Shown here: one piece after another, positions 7,831-17,151 of the stretch | Numbering within the stretch: the stretch's first letter is position 1 | Layout: every line of letters starts with the position of its first letter | DNA from: Eubacterium sp. | GTDB lineage: Bacteria; Bacillota; Clostridia; Lachnospirales; Lachnospiraceae | NCBI GenBank assembly: GCA_017634555.1 | Contig: JAGBNF010000038.1 | Span: forward strand, 1-64,000 | Length of the DNA: 64,000 nucleotides | Direction: 5' to 3' | Notes under the pieces: model-generated | What the model saw: only the letters and a program-made list of their open reading frames with translations | Databases searched by the model: none | What the model was told of the DNA's origin: nothing | Position numbers and translations under genes: made by a program

Positions 7831-7864
7831 TACCCGGGAGACAGATATGTCCCCGGGTATTTTT
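7831..7864 (+). terminator. Rho-independent terminator after the CD3324-like gene
   Basis: TACCCGGG (7831-7838) pairs with CCCGGGTA (7852-7859), followed by TTTTT. The stem is GC-rich and short. Confidence 0.85.
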
Positions 7865-7989
7865 ATGATATAATTGATGAAGGTCTGCGATGTGGGATTG
7901 GCAGGTTATTCGTGGAAATGTACCTGTTATCCCCGATTCGTTGACCATGAGGTACGGACTGAGTATAAAGAGTTTATGGAGGCAGACGA

Positions 7990-8442
7990 TTGAAGCTTTT
8001 TATAAGAGACAAGTTAAGCCTTGCAGAGACCGAGGTGGAGATCAGATGCAGTGAGCGAAATGAAGAGGTTGAGAACCTTATTAATGCCGTGAAGTCTGCA
8101 GGTGAAACGCTTATCGGAGAAAAGGAAAATGGAGATAAGACACCGGTGTACATTTCCAGGGTTCTTTACTTCGAAGCGGTTGACAGAAATGTATTTGCAT
8201 ACACTACTTCGGAGATATTCAGAATCAAAAAAACTCTTTATGATCTGGAAGATGCTGCTTTGAGCAATTTCTTTGCTAGAATCTCGAAGTCGGTTATCGT
8301 TAATCTGAAGGCTGTACAAAAGATAGCTCCTGACAGTTCAAGACGACTACGACTCCTTCTCCGCAACGGAGAGTGGGTGATCGTGTCAAGAAATTTTGTG
8401 AATGATTTCAAAAATGCTCTTGGAATGAAAGGAGGTATCTGA
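7990..8442 (+). CDS. LytTR-domain DNA-binding regulator
   Basis: The 150-residue protein is mostly a LytTR DNA-binding domain (residues about 45-145): YISRVLYFEAVDRNVFAYT, then TLYDLEDAALS, FFARISKSVIVNLKAV, and RLRLLLRNGEWVIVSRNF. There is no receiver domain, so it is a stand-alone LytTR regulator of the kind that controls small membrane-protein operons. The start is TTG 7990, with TGGAGGC eight bases ahead; no in-frame ATG precedes the domain. The next gene begins two bases after its stop and encodes a DUF3021-like four-helix protein, the usual partner, which in studied cases inhibits the regulator at the membrane. Auto-regulation is likely but not visible. Confidence 0.85.
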   Translation: MKLFIRDKLSLAETEVEIRCSERNEEVENLINAVKSAGETLIGEKENGDKTPVYISRVLYFEAVDRNVFAYTTSEIFRIKKTLYDLEDAALSNFFARISKSVIVNLKAVQKIAPDSSRRLRLLLRNGEWVIVSRNFVNDFKNALGMKGGI

Positions 8443-8444
8443 TC

Positions 8445-8954
8445 ATGAATGAGATGGTGAGTTTCGAAGAAGAACGAAATAATCTAAAAAAAAGAAAAAT
8501 CAAGTATGCTCTTACTAAAAGTATCGTAATCGGTGCCCTATGTTTTTCGATGAGCACGATCATAGTAAGTATAGTTTTTGCTTTGTGTAATATTCAGTTA
8601 GATCCGGTAATGGTCTTAAAAATGTGCATCACATTTTCGGTGCTGACTATATTTACCTTTTTCAGGATTTGGGTAGGTGTCAGCAAATGGGCTATGGGTA
8701 AGCCGTTCATATTACTGAATCTGATCTTTATGCCGTTATATCTTGTGACGGCACTGATCTTTGCGATGGATATAACGAGAGATATATATGGATATGACAG
8801 ATGGAAGCTGTTGATAATCTATGCATTATTATTCCTTGTTGTATTTTCGATAAAACAGGTTATAGGTTATCTGAGATACAATGCAAAAACGAATCTTATG
8901 AATGATGCTCTTAGTGAATTTCAAAAGGAGCATAGATGGGATGAAAAAGAATAG
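8445..8954 (+). CDS. DUF3021-like four-helix membrane protein
   Basis: A 169-residue protein with four hydrophobic segments (about residues 24-46, 56-76, 86-106 and 118-136) flanked by charged tails. It follows the LytTR gene with a two-base gap, and an AAAGGAGG site precedes ATG 8445. Pairing of a LytTR regulator with such a membrane protein is a recurrent Firmicute arrangement in which the membrane partner (often DUF3021) restrains the regulator. Sequence similarity to DUF3021 is not strong enough to be sure. Its last codons overlap the start of the CPBP gene, so the three are an operon. Confidence 0.68.
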   Translation: MNEMVSFEEERNNLKKRKIKYALTKSIVIGALCFSMSTIIVSIVFALCNIQLDPVMVLKMCITFSVLTIFTFFRIWVGVSKWAMGKPFILLNLIFMPLYLVTALIFAMDITRDIYGYDRWKLLIIYALLFLVVFSIKQVIGYLRYNAKTNLMNDALSEFQKEHRWDEKE

Positions 8955-9744
8955 TTTTGCTGTAGTTTTAAGAGTCGCATTGGGACTTGTTGTATGGTTC
9001 ATATTATATAAAGGCTTTGCTGCATTTATAGAGCCACTGTATGCTGATAAGATACCTGAGATACTCGTGTATGTTATCCGGTGTATGGTAGTTCCGTATA
9101 CACTGGGGATGGGCGGATGCTATCTGATAATAAGAGGTATGGACAAGGCTGAGATGACGGGAGAAATGGTGATGACGCCGGGACTCTTGTTCAAGGCATT
9201 TATAGTTCAGACAGGGCTTTCCATGCCGGTGATAATTATCATAAACATTATCTGCACATTGGTGGGGATTACAGGACATGGAATCGGTGTGAATGAAATC
9301 ACTGGATCACACTGGTTATTCTATCTGATACTGCTGCTGATATTTAATCCGATTTTTGAAGAAATCCTCTTCAGGAAGCTTGCTCTCGACAGACTTATGG
9401 TACTCGGTGAAAAGACAGCGATAATAGTATCTGCAATATTTTTTGCACTGCCTCACATTTATTCTGCGGGAGTTCCGCAGTTTTTCGGTACATTTATCAT
9501 AGCTCTTATATATGCATATCTGAGAGTTAAGACAGGAAGGCTGTGGCCTGCTGTAATACTGCACTGTTTATTCAATTTTTATGGATGCTACTTTGCGGCT
9601 GTAATGCAGAGCATGGTTCCGACAAGAGGAATTTTTATACTACTGAGTATATTAATTATTCCGATCATAGCTGTTATACTTGTTGTAAAGCATTTTAAGA
9701 AAAATGCAGCAACCGGTTATGGATACAGTAAAGGAGTTATATGA
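8941..9744 (+). CDS. CPBP-family intramembrane metalloprotease
   Basis: About 267 residues with seven or eight membrane helices. The family motifs are present in the second half: EEILFR (residues about 139-144, the EExxxR motif), FALPHIY (FxxxH) and HCLFNFY (HxxxN), which together form the buried active site of CAAX-type and bacteriocin-processing proteases. ATG 8941 is chosen because AAAGGAG lies ahead of it, while earlier in-frame codons sit deep in the preceding gene. The gene overlaps both neighbours (14 bases upstream, 4 downstream). Such proteins often give self-immunity to bacteriocins or process regulators; none of those partners is visible here. Confidence 0.85.
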   Translation: MKKNSFAVVLRVALGLVVWFILYKGFAAFIEPLYADKIPEILVYVIRCMVVPYTLGMGGCYLIIRGMDKAEMTGEMVMTPGLLFKAFIVQTGLSMPVIIIINIICTLVGITGHGIGVNEITGSHWLFYLILLLIFNPIFEEILFRKLALDRLMVLGEKTAIIVSAIFFALPHIYSAGVPQFFGTFIIALIYAYLRVKTGRLWPAVILHCLFNFYGCYFAAVMQSMVPTRGIFILLSILIIPIIAVILVVKHFKKNAATGYGYSKGVI

Positions 9745-10532
9745 AAATACTAAATTATTTCGAAACGGATAACAAAGAGTATTGGATTAAGGAAATTTCA
9801 AAAAGTGATTGGAGAGCCGCAGCGTATCTTGCGGGCATTCTGAAGGATGAAACGTTTCATGAGAAGTATGGCGAGAAGTCACAGCTTCTTCTGCTTACGG
9901 ATGAGGACAGGCTTATATCATTCTGTACTTATGCCGAGCGTGATGAAATCAATGATGAATCGCTTAAGCCGTGGATAGGGTTTGCATACACATTTCCGGA
10001 GTTCAGGGGAAAGATGCGGCTGGGTAAACTGATTGAATATATTTATATTCAGGCGAAGAAGGACGGATATAAGACACTCTACATTTCAACGGAAGAAGAG
10101 GGGCTTTATGAGAAGTATGGCTTTGGCTTCTGGAAGATCATGAAGAATGAGTGGAATGAGGATACGAGAGTGTATCGTAAGAGGTTAACTGAAGAGGATT
10201 ACAGTAATATCATCGGAATGAAGGTTAAGGGAACCATAGACAGGCCACTGGGACGCCCGCATCCGAGACATCCGGAGATGATATATCCGATCAATTACGG
10301 ATATGTGGATGGCCTTATGGGCGGTGACGGAATGGAACAGGATGTTTATGTTTTCGGAACTGAAGAACCACTAAGCGTATACGAGGGTACTGTCGTAGGT
10401 GTTATTCACAGACTGAATGATATTGAGGATAAGTGGATCGTTAGTCTTGACGGTGAGCCTGTTGACAGAGAGACGATACTGAAGAGAACAGAGTTCCAGG
10501 AGCAGTATTATATGGGTGAGCTTTATCTTTAA
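9741..10532 (+). CDS. GNAT acetyltransferase fused to a pyrophosphatase-like domain
   Basis: This 263-residue protein has two parts. Residues about 1-150 form a GNAT acetyltransferase (AFTYFPEFRGKMRLGKLIEY-like region at about 80-96, then LYEKYGFGFW). Residues about 160-263 match the small PPase-like domain seen in many clostridia: GTIDRPLGRPHPRHPEMIYP, then INYGYVDG, EQDVYVFG and VIHRLNDIEDKWIV. This domain keeps the proline/tyrosine framework of family I inorganic pyrophosphatases but whether it hydrolyses pyrophosphate is unknown. In the fusion, an acyl-transfer step and a phosphate-bond step might act on one substrate (inference). ATG 9741 overlaps the CPBP stop by four bases and has AAAGGAG ahead. 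The operon ends at the terminator at 10554. Confidence 0.75.
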   Translation: MKILNYFETDNKEYWIKEISKSDWRAAAYLAGILKDETFHEKYGEKSQLLLLTDEDRLISFCTYAERDEINDESLKPWIGFAYTFPEFRGKMRLGKLIEYIYIQAKKDGYKTLYISTEEEGLYEKYGFGFWKIMKNEWNEDTRVYRKRLTEEDYSNIIGMKVKGTIDRPLGRPHPRHPEMIYPINYGYVDGLMGGDGMEQDVYVFGTEEPLSVYEGTVVGVIHRLNDIEDKWIVSLDGEPVDRETILKRTEFQEQYYMGELYL

Positions 10533-10553
10533 TTGAAATATTACACAAATACG

Positions 10554-10587
10554 GAGGAGTCGTAAGGCGGCTCCTCTTTCTTTTTTT
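10554..10587 (+). terminator. Rho-independent terminator of the LytTR operon
   Basis: GAGGAGTCG (10554-10562) pairs with CGGCTCCTC (10568-10576), with one G-T pair, followed by a long T run to 10587. Confidence 0.85.
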
Positions 10588-10668
10588 GTTAACTATTACG
10601 AATTTATCTAAGTCCTTTAAAATGATAGAATAAAAGTGTTGCATTCGTATGGTTTTAAAGGAGTTTTT

Positions 10669-12036
10669 ATGCAAGGCAGAACAATGACAGAGGGCACGCC
10701 GTGGAAGCATATACTTAGGTTTTCGCTTCCGGTGCTTGCCGGTTCTCTGTTGCAGCAATTATATAATACTGTTGATGCGATTATAGTGGGTCGCTATGCG
10801 GGTGAGGCTGCTTTATCGGCGGTCGGAACCACGGGAAGCTTTTGTTTCTTTCTGATCTCCATAGCTATAGGATTTTCAGCCGGAAACGGAGTCGTAGTTG
10901 CGCAGCATTACGGAGCAGGTGATACAAAGAAGGTCCGCGAGAATGCATCGACGGGAATATACTTCCTGTTGCTTCTGGGAGTTCTTTTCACTATCATAGG
11001 ATTCGCGGTGGCGAGACCTGCGTTCCGGTATTTTGTAAATGTACCGGAGGAGATTCTTGATCTTACGTTATCATACTTCAGGATCGTAGCCGTAGGATTT
11101 ATATTTACATATGGCTACAATATTTTTTCATCGATCCTGAGAGCAGTGGGAGACAGTGCGGCAACACTTTATTTCCTGCTTGTATCATCGGTACTGAACA
11201 TAATCCTTGATTATGTGTTCGTAAAGATATTCCAGTGGGGCGTATCGGGAGCTGCAATCGCAACCGTCATATCGCAGGCGGTATCATTTGTGGCAGCATA
11301 TATTTACATGTATGTTAAATATCCGGTTTTCAGATTTAAGCTCAGTGAGTATCAGCTTAAGATTCCTCTTGTTGTGAAGACAGTACAGGTAGGATTTCCT
11401 ATATCGCTGCAGATGATAATCGTATCTCTCGGACTTACAGTAATACAGAGAGCGGTAAACGGATTCGGTCAGGCGATGACTGCTTCATTTACGGTAGGAC
11501 AGAGAATCGAGTGGTATCTTAATCTGCCGTGCAACGCATTTCAGACAACCCTGGCAACCTACACCGGACAGAATATCGGTGCAGGTAAGATGGACAGAGT
11601 AAAGAGCGGCGCACGTCAGACATTTTTCATATCGCTTGTTATGACTGTGATAATCTCCGTATGTATATGGGGATTTGCACCGGATATAATCAAGCTTTTC
11701 GACTTGAGTGAACAGGCCGCTGAGTACTGCCTCGCGCATATAAAAGCGGTTACAATGATAAATGTGGTGCTGTCCATGTATATTCCTTTGTTCGGAGTTT
11801 TTCAGGGTGCAAACCATAGTGCGTTCCCGATGATCGTTGCATGCGGTTCGCTGGGAATGAGAGTTCTTGCGACTTATCTTTTCAGATACAGTCAGTACTT
11901 CGGACATACGATCATATGGTGGAACGGAATATTCGGATTCGGTATGGGATTTTTGATCACATGGACTATCTACCTCAGTGGAATATGGAAGCGTAATGCT
12001 GTGATCGATACAGAACGGGAGGATGCAAATTGGTAA
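10669..12036 (+). CDS. MATE family multidrug/Na+ antiporter
   Basis: A 455-residue membrane protein with twelve helices of the MATE (NorM/DinF-like) family, exporting drugs or metabolites in exchange for cations. It opens with GTPWKHILRFSLPVLAGSLLQQLYNTVDAIIVGRYAG, a typical MATE N-terminus split here into visible motifs SLPVLAGSLLQQ and NTVDAIIVGRY. The second half repeats the pattern with VGFPISLQMII and AVNGFGQAMTASFTVGQRIE. ATG 10669 has AAAGGAG eight bases ahead, and a TTG 33 bases earlier is less likely. The GNAT gene that follows starts within the last codons, so both are co-transcribed; acetylation plus export is a common detoxification pairing, though not proven here. Confidence 0.88.
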   Translation: MQGRTMTEGTPWKHILRFSLPVLAGSLLQQLYNTVDAIIVGRYAGEAALSAVGTTGSFCFFLISIAIGFSAGNGVVVAQHYGAGDTKKVRENASTGIYFLLLLGVLFTIIGFAVARPAFRYFVNVPEEILDLTLSYFRIVAVGFIFTYGYNIFSSILRAVGDSAATLYFLLVSSVLNIILDYVFVKIFQWGVSGAAIATVISQAVSFVAAYIYMYVKYPVFRFKLSEYQLKIPLVVKTVQVGFPISLQMIIVSLGLTVIQRAVNGFGQAMTASFTVGQRIEWYLNLPCNAFQTTLATYTGQNIGAGKMDRVKSGARQTFFISLVMTVIISVCIWGFAPDIIKLFDLSEQAAEYCLAHIKAVTMINVVLSMYIPLFGVFQGANHSAFPMIVACGSLGMRVLATYLFRYSQYFGHTIIWWNGIFGFGMGFLITWTIYLSGIWKRNAVIDTEREDANW

Positions 12037-12503
12037 GGAATGCGGTTTCAAAGGATATACCTGAAATATTAAAGCTTTTGGTTCAGGTTGATATGGTACA
12101 TCATAACGGACGTCCGGATCTTTTTAAGGGACCGGCCACAAAGTATAATGCGGAGGAGCTGGAGAAGATAATAGTCGACCCCGAAACTCCTGTCTTTGTA
12201 TATGAGAAGGAGAGCGGAGAGATTGCGGGACATGCGTTCTGCATTCATCAGCAGCAGAAGGAAAGCTCCGTGCTTACTGACATCAGGACTCTTTATATCG
12301 ATGATATATGCGTAGATGAAAACTGCCGTAGAGAAGGTGTGGGTGAAGCTCTGTATAATCACGTGGTGGAATATGCGAAGAAGGAGGGCTTCTACAACAT
12401 TACGCTGAACGTGTGGAGCTGCAATCCGGGAGCGGCACATTTCTATGAATCAATGGGACTTAAACCTCAGAAGATATGTATGGAGAAGATCCTTAAAGGA
12501 TAG
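12030..12503 (+). CDS. GNAT family N-acetyltransferase
   Basis: This 157-residue single-domain acetyltransferase has the family landmarks: N-terminal RNAVSKDIPEILKLLVQVD, the central strand TLYIDDICVDENCRREGVGEAL with the RxxGxGxA-type acetyl-CoA loop, and the late AAHFYESMGL motif. It starts at TTG 12030, because GGGAGG lies seven bases ahead and the frame has no earlier ATG; this start overlaps the MATE stop codon. The acceptor substrate is unknown. The layout agrees with the RimI/PhnO-like group. No terminator is obvious behind it before the GH27 gene. Confidence 0.85.
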   Translation: MVRNAVSKDIPEILKLLVQVDMVHHNGRPDLFKGPATKYNAEELEKIIVDPETPVFVYEKESGEIAGHAFCIHQQQKESSVLTDIRTLYIDDICVDENCRREGVGEALYNHVVEYAKKEGFYNITLNVWSCNPGAAHFYESMGLKPQKICMEKILKG

Positions 12504-12621
12504 ATATAAGACCGGATGATTTTATAGACAAAAACTGATAAGTCATTCGGACAATTGATAAGTGGTTAGGTTATCGGGGGATTTATATAATAGCAAAAAA
12601 ATGTGTGACATGGAGGGTGAC

Positions 12622-14415
12622 ATGGACAAGAGTTATTTTGATAAGCCTGTAAAAATTGAGGACAGCAGCTATAGAGCAGATGCTTTTAAGAACGGTAAGG
12701 TTCTGTACGGAAAGAAGCATCTTCCGGCTATGGGATGGAACAGCTGGAATGCATTCGGAAGCGGAAATACTGAAGCGCTCACTAAGGCTATGGCAGATAA
12801 AATGATCGAGCTGGGACTGGATAAGCTGGGTTATCAGTATATCGTACTGGATGACGGATGCTACGGTGCAGCAAGGGTTGACGGACACCTCGTAAGTGAT
12901 GAGGTTAAGTTCCCGAGCGGCTTTATGGCAATGTCGGACTATATTCACGGCAAGGGACTCAAGTTCGGAATGTACAATGATATCGGTTCAAGGCTCTGCT
13001 CGGGTCTTGAAGTGGGAACCTGCGGATATGAGGATGTCGATACCGAGGATTATATCGGATGGGGCGTTGACTATATCAAGGTTGATAACTGCTACAATGT
13101 CTGGGATAATGCAACCTTCTCAAATCCTGAGAATGCGAGATTTACTTTCGCTCCGGGAATCAAGGGAATCGTATTAAGCAATGGACAGAATAAGATAGAA
13201 AAGACTGCTGTGGGCGACGGGATCATTACAGGAAGCCGTGCTTATATCGAGGGCGACTATGTAATGGGAATCGGTACGTTTGACGGAACGGGTCCTGATG
13301 CAACACCTGTCGGAGATATGAGCAGTGAGCTTCAGTTCAAGGTAACGACAGAGGCTGCAGGCGAGTATGATCTTACTGTTGCTTGTAAGACCGGTGCTGC
13401 GGAAGGAATCGGAAGCTGGCTTCAGGTTGCTGTCGGTGAAGGCGAGGGCTCTGAAATATTCTATGATGACCTTGTTGATGCATCTGAGACCGGGGGAATG
13501 GTTGTAAAGATAAAGCTTGCAGCGGGTGAGAATCTTATCCGTCTTATGAATCACCGTCGTCAGGAAAATACACTTACTTCCTATGCGAGAATTCAGGAGG
13601 GCTTCAAGAAGACCGGTTCGGATAGAGATATCATATTCTCCATCTGTGAATGGGGCAAGACTCAGCCACAGAACTGGGGCTATAAGGTCGGCGATTCCTG
13701 GAGAATACTGAATGACATAACATTCCAGGTTGGTTCTGACGGAGACAGCGGCCATGCTGCATGGGAAGGCGCTTATACGACCAGCGTTACCGCACAGTAC
13801 AACAAGGCTGTCATCATGGATGAGTTTGCGGGACCGGATAAGGGCTGGAACGACCCTGACATGCTGATGATCGGTATGGACGGACTTACTGAAACAATGA
13901 ATAAGACACATATGACCATGTGGTGCATGATCAATTCCCCACTTATGCTGGGTATGGATCTGAGAAATGTATCAGCAGGCGATGCTGTCTACAATATAAT
14001 CACAAACGAAGATGTTATCGCGCTCAATCAAGATGGGCTTGGAGTTCAGGCAAAGAGAATCTTTACTACAAAGGCTGTTGCACCTGATACGACTTATATC
14101 CGCGATAACGATCGAATGGATGTACTTGCTAAACCGCTTGATGACGGAAGCGTTGCACTTTCCTTCATAAATGTGGGAATGGGCGACAGACAGGGAGAGG
14201 TATCTATCAAGCCGTCGCTTATAATGGACTACATTTCCGATAAGATGATTGATCCTGACAGCTTTGCCAATGCGGAGAGATATGAGGTGAAGGATCTCTG
14301 GAGCAAGGAGAAGAAGATTTATGATGCGAAGGAGATTAACGAGAAAGGCTTTACTGTTTCCGACGTTAAGGCCAATGATAACGTAACCCTTCGCATAACA
14401 CCGATATATGACTGA
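12622..14415 (+). CDS. GH27 alpha-galactosidase with an inserted beta-sandwich module
   Basis: A 597-residue glycosidase that releases terminal alpha-galactose from side chains, acting in the cytoplasm because no signal peptide is present. GH27 landmarks are MGWNSWNAF (residues about 39-47), YIVLDDGCY, the nucleophile aspartate in YIKVDNCYN, FSICEWG, and the acid/base aspartate in GPDKGWNDPDML. Between the nucleophile strand and the CEWG strand, where the family has about 25 residues, roughly 150 extra residues form what looks like a carbohydrate-binding beta-sandwich (about residues 180-325; for example ELQFKVTTEAAGEYDLTV and LAAGENLIRLMN). Start ATG 12622 has GGAGGG just ahead; GTG 12562 and ATG 12601 are alternatives. 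It is next to a small unknown gene and a GH95 fucosidase, suggesting attack on decorated hemicellulose. Confidence 0.85.
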   Translation: MDKSYFDKPVKIEDSSYRADAFKNGKVLYGKKHLPAMGWNSWNAFGSGNTEALTKAMADKMIELGLDKLGYQYIVLDDGCYGAARVDGHLVSDEVKFPSGFMAMSDYIHGKGLKFGMYNDIGSRLCSGLEVGTCGYEDVDTEDYIGWGVDYIKVDNCYNVWDNATFSNPENARFTFAPGIKGIVLSNGQNKIEKTAVGDGIITGSRAYIEGDYVMGIGTFDGTGPDATPVGDMSSELQFKVTTEAAGEYDLTVACKTGAAEGIGSWLQVAVGEGEGSEIFYDDLVDASETGGMVVKIKLAAGENLIRLMNHRRQENTLTSYARIQEGFKKTGSDRDIIFSICEWGKTQPQNWGYKVGDSWRILNDITFQVGSDGDSGHAAWEGAYTTSVTAQYNKAVIMDEFAGPDKGWNDPDMLMIGMDGLTETMNKTHMTMWCMINSPLMLGMDLRNVSAGDAVYNIITNEDVIALNQDGLGVQAKRIFTTKAVAPDTTYIRDNDRMDVLAKPLDDGSVALSFINVGMGDRQGEVSIKPSLIMDYISDKMIDPDSFANAERYEVKDLWSKEKKIYDAKEINEKGFTVSDVKANDNVTLRITPIYD

Positions 14416-14427
14416 TGTGGAGGCGGG

Positions 14428-14823
14428 ATGCTTACTAAGGGCAGATTCATAGCTTTAATAGCGGACAGCTTTTTGGATACTACAGTACAGCTTCAGAAAT
14501 TCAGAGAAGCGGGATGGATTGAAGAACAGGACATCCTGGGATGTGAAGATGAACTGGACAGACGTACTGCGGCGAGGATCATCCATATGTTTATGAGAAG
14601 GGTTCTCGAAATCAGGGATATGGAGGATATAACTCCTGCGTATCAGCTGAGAGATCTTTTCGATTGCAGAGTATGTGCGGGACATATCGCTGAGGTTTAT
14701 ATGAGAGGAATTATTCCGGCTGTAGAGCTGAACGGCATGAAGATATTTGATGTATTCAGAACTGTGTCGGAAGAGGAAGCCGCAGCCATGATCGCAGCAC
14801 TCAGAAAAATACATCAGAGTTGA
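14428..14823 (+). CDS. Hypothetical helical protein, faintly SLH-like
   Basis: I do not recognise this 131-residue protein. It is mostly helical, with RRTAARIIHMFMRRVLEI in the middle and YQLRDLFDCRVCAGHIAEVYMRGIIPAVELNG after it. The pattern of a two-helix unit with a conserved Arg-(T/A)-x-A, a loop containing an I-x-P, then another helix, resembles degenerate surface-layer-homology repeats, but there is no signal peptide. It starts 12 bases after the GH27 stop with TGGAGGC as ribosome site, and precedes the GH95 gene by 67 bases, so co-expression with the two glycosidases is likely. Confidence 0.6.
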   Translation: MLTKGRFIALIADSFLDTTVQLQKFREAGWIEEQDILGCEDELDRRTAARIIHMFMRRVLEIRDMEDITPAYQLRDLFDCRVCAGHIAEVYMRGIIPAVELNGMKIFDVFRTVSEEEAAAMIAALRKIHQS

Positions 14824-14890
14824 TCTAAATAAGACTTGAATAATATTTGAATAATACTTGGATAAGATAATCTCATAAATGGAGAATGAA

Positions 14891-17044
14891 ATGAGTATAG
14901 ATGTAAACAAGATAAGCTTTAACAGTCCGGCATCGGACTGGAATGAAGCACTTCCGGTAGGAAACGGAAAGCTTGGAGGAATGATCTTCGGAGGTCCTTA
15001 TACCGAAAGAATACAGCTGAACGAAGACAGTGTCTGGTTCGGAGGAATGCAGGACAGACTTAATCCGTCCGCGAGAGAGAAGCTTCCCGAGATAAGAAAG
15101 CTGATCTTCGAGGGACGCATCAAGGAAGCTGAGGAGCTGGCTGCCTTTGCGCTTTCGGCAATCCCGGAGGAGCAGAGACATTATGAGCCTCTCGGAAATC
15201 TCTATATAGAATTTAAGGGAAGAGAGACAGAGTTCTCGGATTATAGAAGAGAGCTTGATATAAGCCGTGCGGTTGCAACAACCGAATTCGTGATGAGCGG
15301 TGTGTGCTTTAAGCGCGAGGTCATAGTAAGCTATCCTCAGAATGCGATGATAATTCACCTTACGGCTGATAAGCCGGGATCACTTTCCTTCCATACACAG
15401 CTGGGACGCGGTGAAAGACCGTGGGAGAATCTTCCTTACGAGCTGCAGACCATAAGACATCAGAACTATAATAATTACTCTGACAGTGTCAGAGTCCTTC
15501 CGGGAAATGTGCAGTTTATGGAAGCTGCAGCAGGAGGTAAGGACGGAGTGGAAATCGCTGCGGCTACAAAGGTTATCCCGATCGGCGGAACGAAGGAGGT
15601 TATCGGAAACAGTATCATAATCAGAAATGCTGACGAAGCACTTATCATACTTGCGGCCGATACAACCTTCAGAGTGGAAAAGCCTGTAATGTCAGTCCTC
15701 TCAAGACTTGAGGATGTGGCTGCTCACGGCTGGGATGAACTGCTTAAGGAACATGTTGAAGATTATAAGTCGCTTTTTGACAGAGTAACACTTGAGATAG
15801 AAGGCCAGGAGAAGGTGACGAGATTCTTCCGGTTCGGACGTTATCTTCTTATATCCAGTTCCAGAGGAGATTCCCTTCCGGCGAATCTTCAGGGTATCTG
15901 GAATCAGGACTACAATCCTATGTGGGGAAGTAAGTTCACGATAAATATCAATACCGAGATGAATTACTGGCCGGCACTTCTTACCAATCTGGAAGAATGT
16001 AATGAGCCGCTTATCAGGCTCATCGAAAGACTGAGAGAACGCGGTACAAGAACCGCAGAAGAAATGTACGGCTGCCACGGTTTTATGGCACATCATAACA
16101 CCGATATATGGGCAGATACATGTCCGCAGGATGTGTGTCTCAGCTCGACCTACTGGGTAATGGGCGGAGCTTGGCTGTCGCTTCATGTATGGGATGAATA
16201 TCTCTTTACACAGGATGAAGATTTCCTGAGAGAAAAATACGGTATCATGCGTGATGCCGCAACCTTTGTTATGGATTATCTCGTAATGGACGGCGATTAT
16301 CTCGTAACATGTCCGACGCTTTCACCGGAGAATACATATATTCTTCCGAATGGCGAGAAGGGTGTTATCTGTAAGGGCGCATCCATGGATAATCAGATTA
16401 TCAGAGAACTGCTGGGAGCCTGCATAAGGGCAGAAGAGATTCTGGGAATCGGAGCGGAGGTCGGAAGCCGCGAGCACATTTCAACAAGAGCGAAGGAAGT
16501 GCTGAAGCATATCAAGCCTGACTCCATCGGCAAGTATGGTCAGGTAATGGAGTGGAACGAGGACTACGAAGAAGAGGAACCGGGCCACAGACACATATCA
16601 CATCTTTTTGCACTTTATCCGGGAACTCAGATAACCCGTGATAAGACGCCTGAGCTTTTCGAGGCTGCGAAGAAAACTCTTGAGAGGAGACTCTCCTTCG
16701 GAGGAGGGCATTCGGGCTGGAGCAGAGCGTGGATAATAAATATGTACGCGAGACTCGGCGAAGGTGAGCTTGCATTTGAGAATATCGAAAAGCTGATAGA
16801 TGAGCAGACTCTTCCTAATCTTTTTGATGATCATCCGCCGTTCCAGATCGACGGTAATTTCGGATGTACGGCAGGAATAGCGGAAATGCTGGTACAGAGC
16901 CATGAGGGAGAAGTAAAGCTTCTTCCGGCACTTCCAAAGGCATGGAAGGATGGACGTGTTACCGGACTCAGGGTAAGAGGCGGCAAGATCCTTAAGTGCC
17001 TTGAGTGGAAGGATGGTAAGGTTGTGAAAGCTGAGTATTTCTAA
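14891..17044 (+). CDS. GH95 alpha-L-fucosidase (or alpha-L-galactosidase)
   Basis: About 717 residues with the full GH95 fold and the family length. It opens [20 protein letters not shown] with [12 protein letters not shown] soon after, both diagnostic. The barrel part has [28 protein letters not shown] and the catalytic-loop region [19 protein letters not shown]95 enzymes invert and remove alpha-1,2-L-fucose, or L-galactose in plant xyloglucan and xylan side chains. No signal peptide is present, so it works on imported oligosaccharides. An ATG 12 bases earlier (14879) is in frame; GGAGA in front of 14891 favours the later one. The extended -10 promoter of the next gene begins 14 bases past the stop. 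Confidence 0.88.
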   Translation: MSIDVNKISFNSPASDWNEALPVGNGKLGGMIFGGPYTERIQLNEDSVWFGGMQDRLNPSAREKLPEIRKLIFEGRIKEAEELAAFALSAIPEEQRHYEPLGNLYIEFKGRETEFSDYRRELDISRAVATTEFVMSGVCFKREVIVSYPQNAMIIHLTADKPGSLSFHTQLGRGERPWENLPYELQTIRHQNYNNYSDSVRVLPGNVQFMEAAAGGKDGVEIAAATKVIPIGGTKEVIGNSIIIRNADEALIILAADTTFRVEKPVMSVLSRLEDVAAHGWDELLKEHVEDYKSLFDRVTLEIEGQEKVTRFFRFGRYLLISSSRGDSLPANLQGIWNQDYNPMWGSKFTININTEMNYWPALLTNLEECNEPLIRLIERLRERGTRTAEEMYGCHGFMAHHNTDIWADTCPQDVCLSSTYWVMGGAWLSLHVWDEYLFTQDEDFLREKYGIMRDAATFVMDYLVMDGDYLVTCPTLSPENTYILPNGEKGVICKGASMDNQIIRELLGACIRAEEILGIGAEVGSREHISTRAKEVLKHIKPDSIGKYGQVMEWNEDYEEEEPGHRHISHLFALYPGTQITRDKTPELFEAAKKTLERRLSFGGGHSGWSRAWIINMYARLGEGELAFENIEKLIDEQTLPNLFDDHPPFQIDGNFGCTAGIAEMLVQSHEGEVKLLPALPKAWKDGRVTGLRVRGGKILKCLEWKDGKVVKAEYF

Positions 17045-17046
17045 TG

Positions 17047-17066
17047 AGCACATTCTGTGCTATAAT
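17047..17066 (+). promoter_or_regulatory. Extended -10 promoter with an overlapping inverted repeat
   Basis: TATAAT at 17061-17066 is preceded by TG at 17058-17059, making an extended -10 element; no good -35 is present. An inverted repeat AGCACA-TTC-TGTGCT (17047-17061) overlaps it and could be a small operator or hairpin. It serves the DUF4867 gene 86 bases downstream. Confidence 0.5.
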
Positions 17067-17151
17067 ATTTAGCGGCTATAAAATGAATCGTATTAATTTA
17101 CATAGATAACGATTTAGCAAAATACTACATAATCAAAGGAGGTATGTAACA

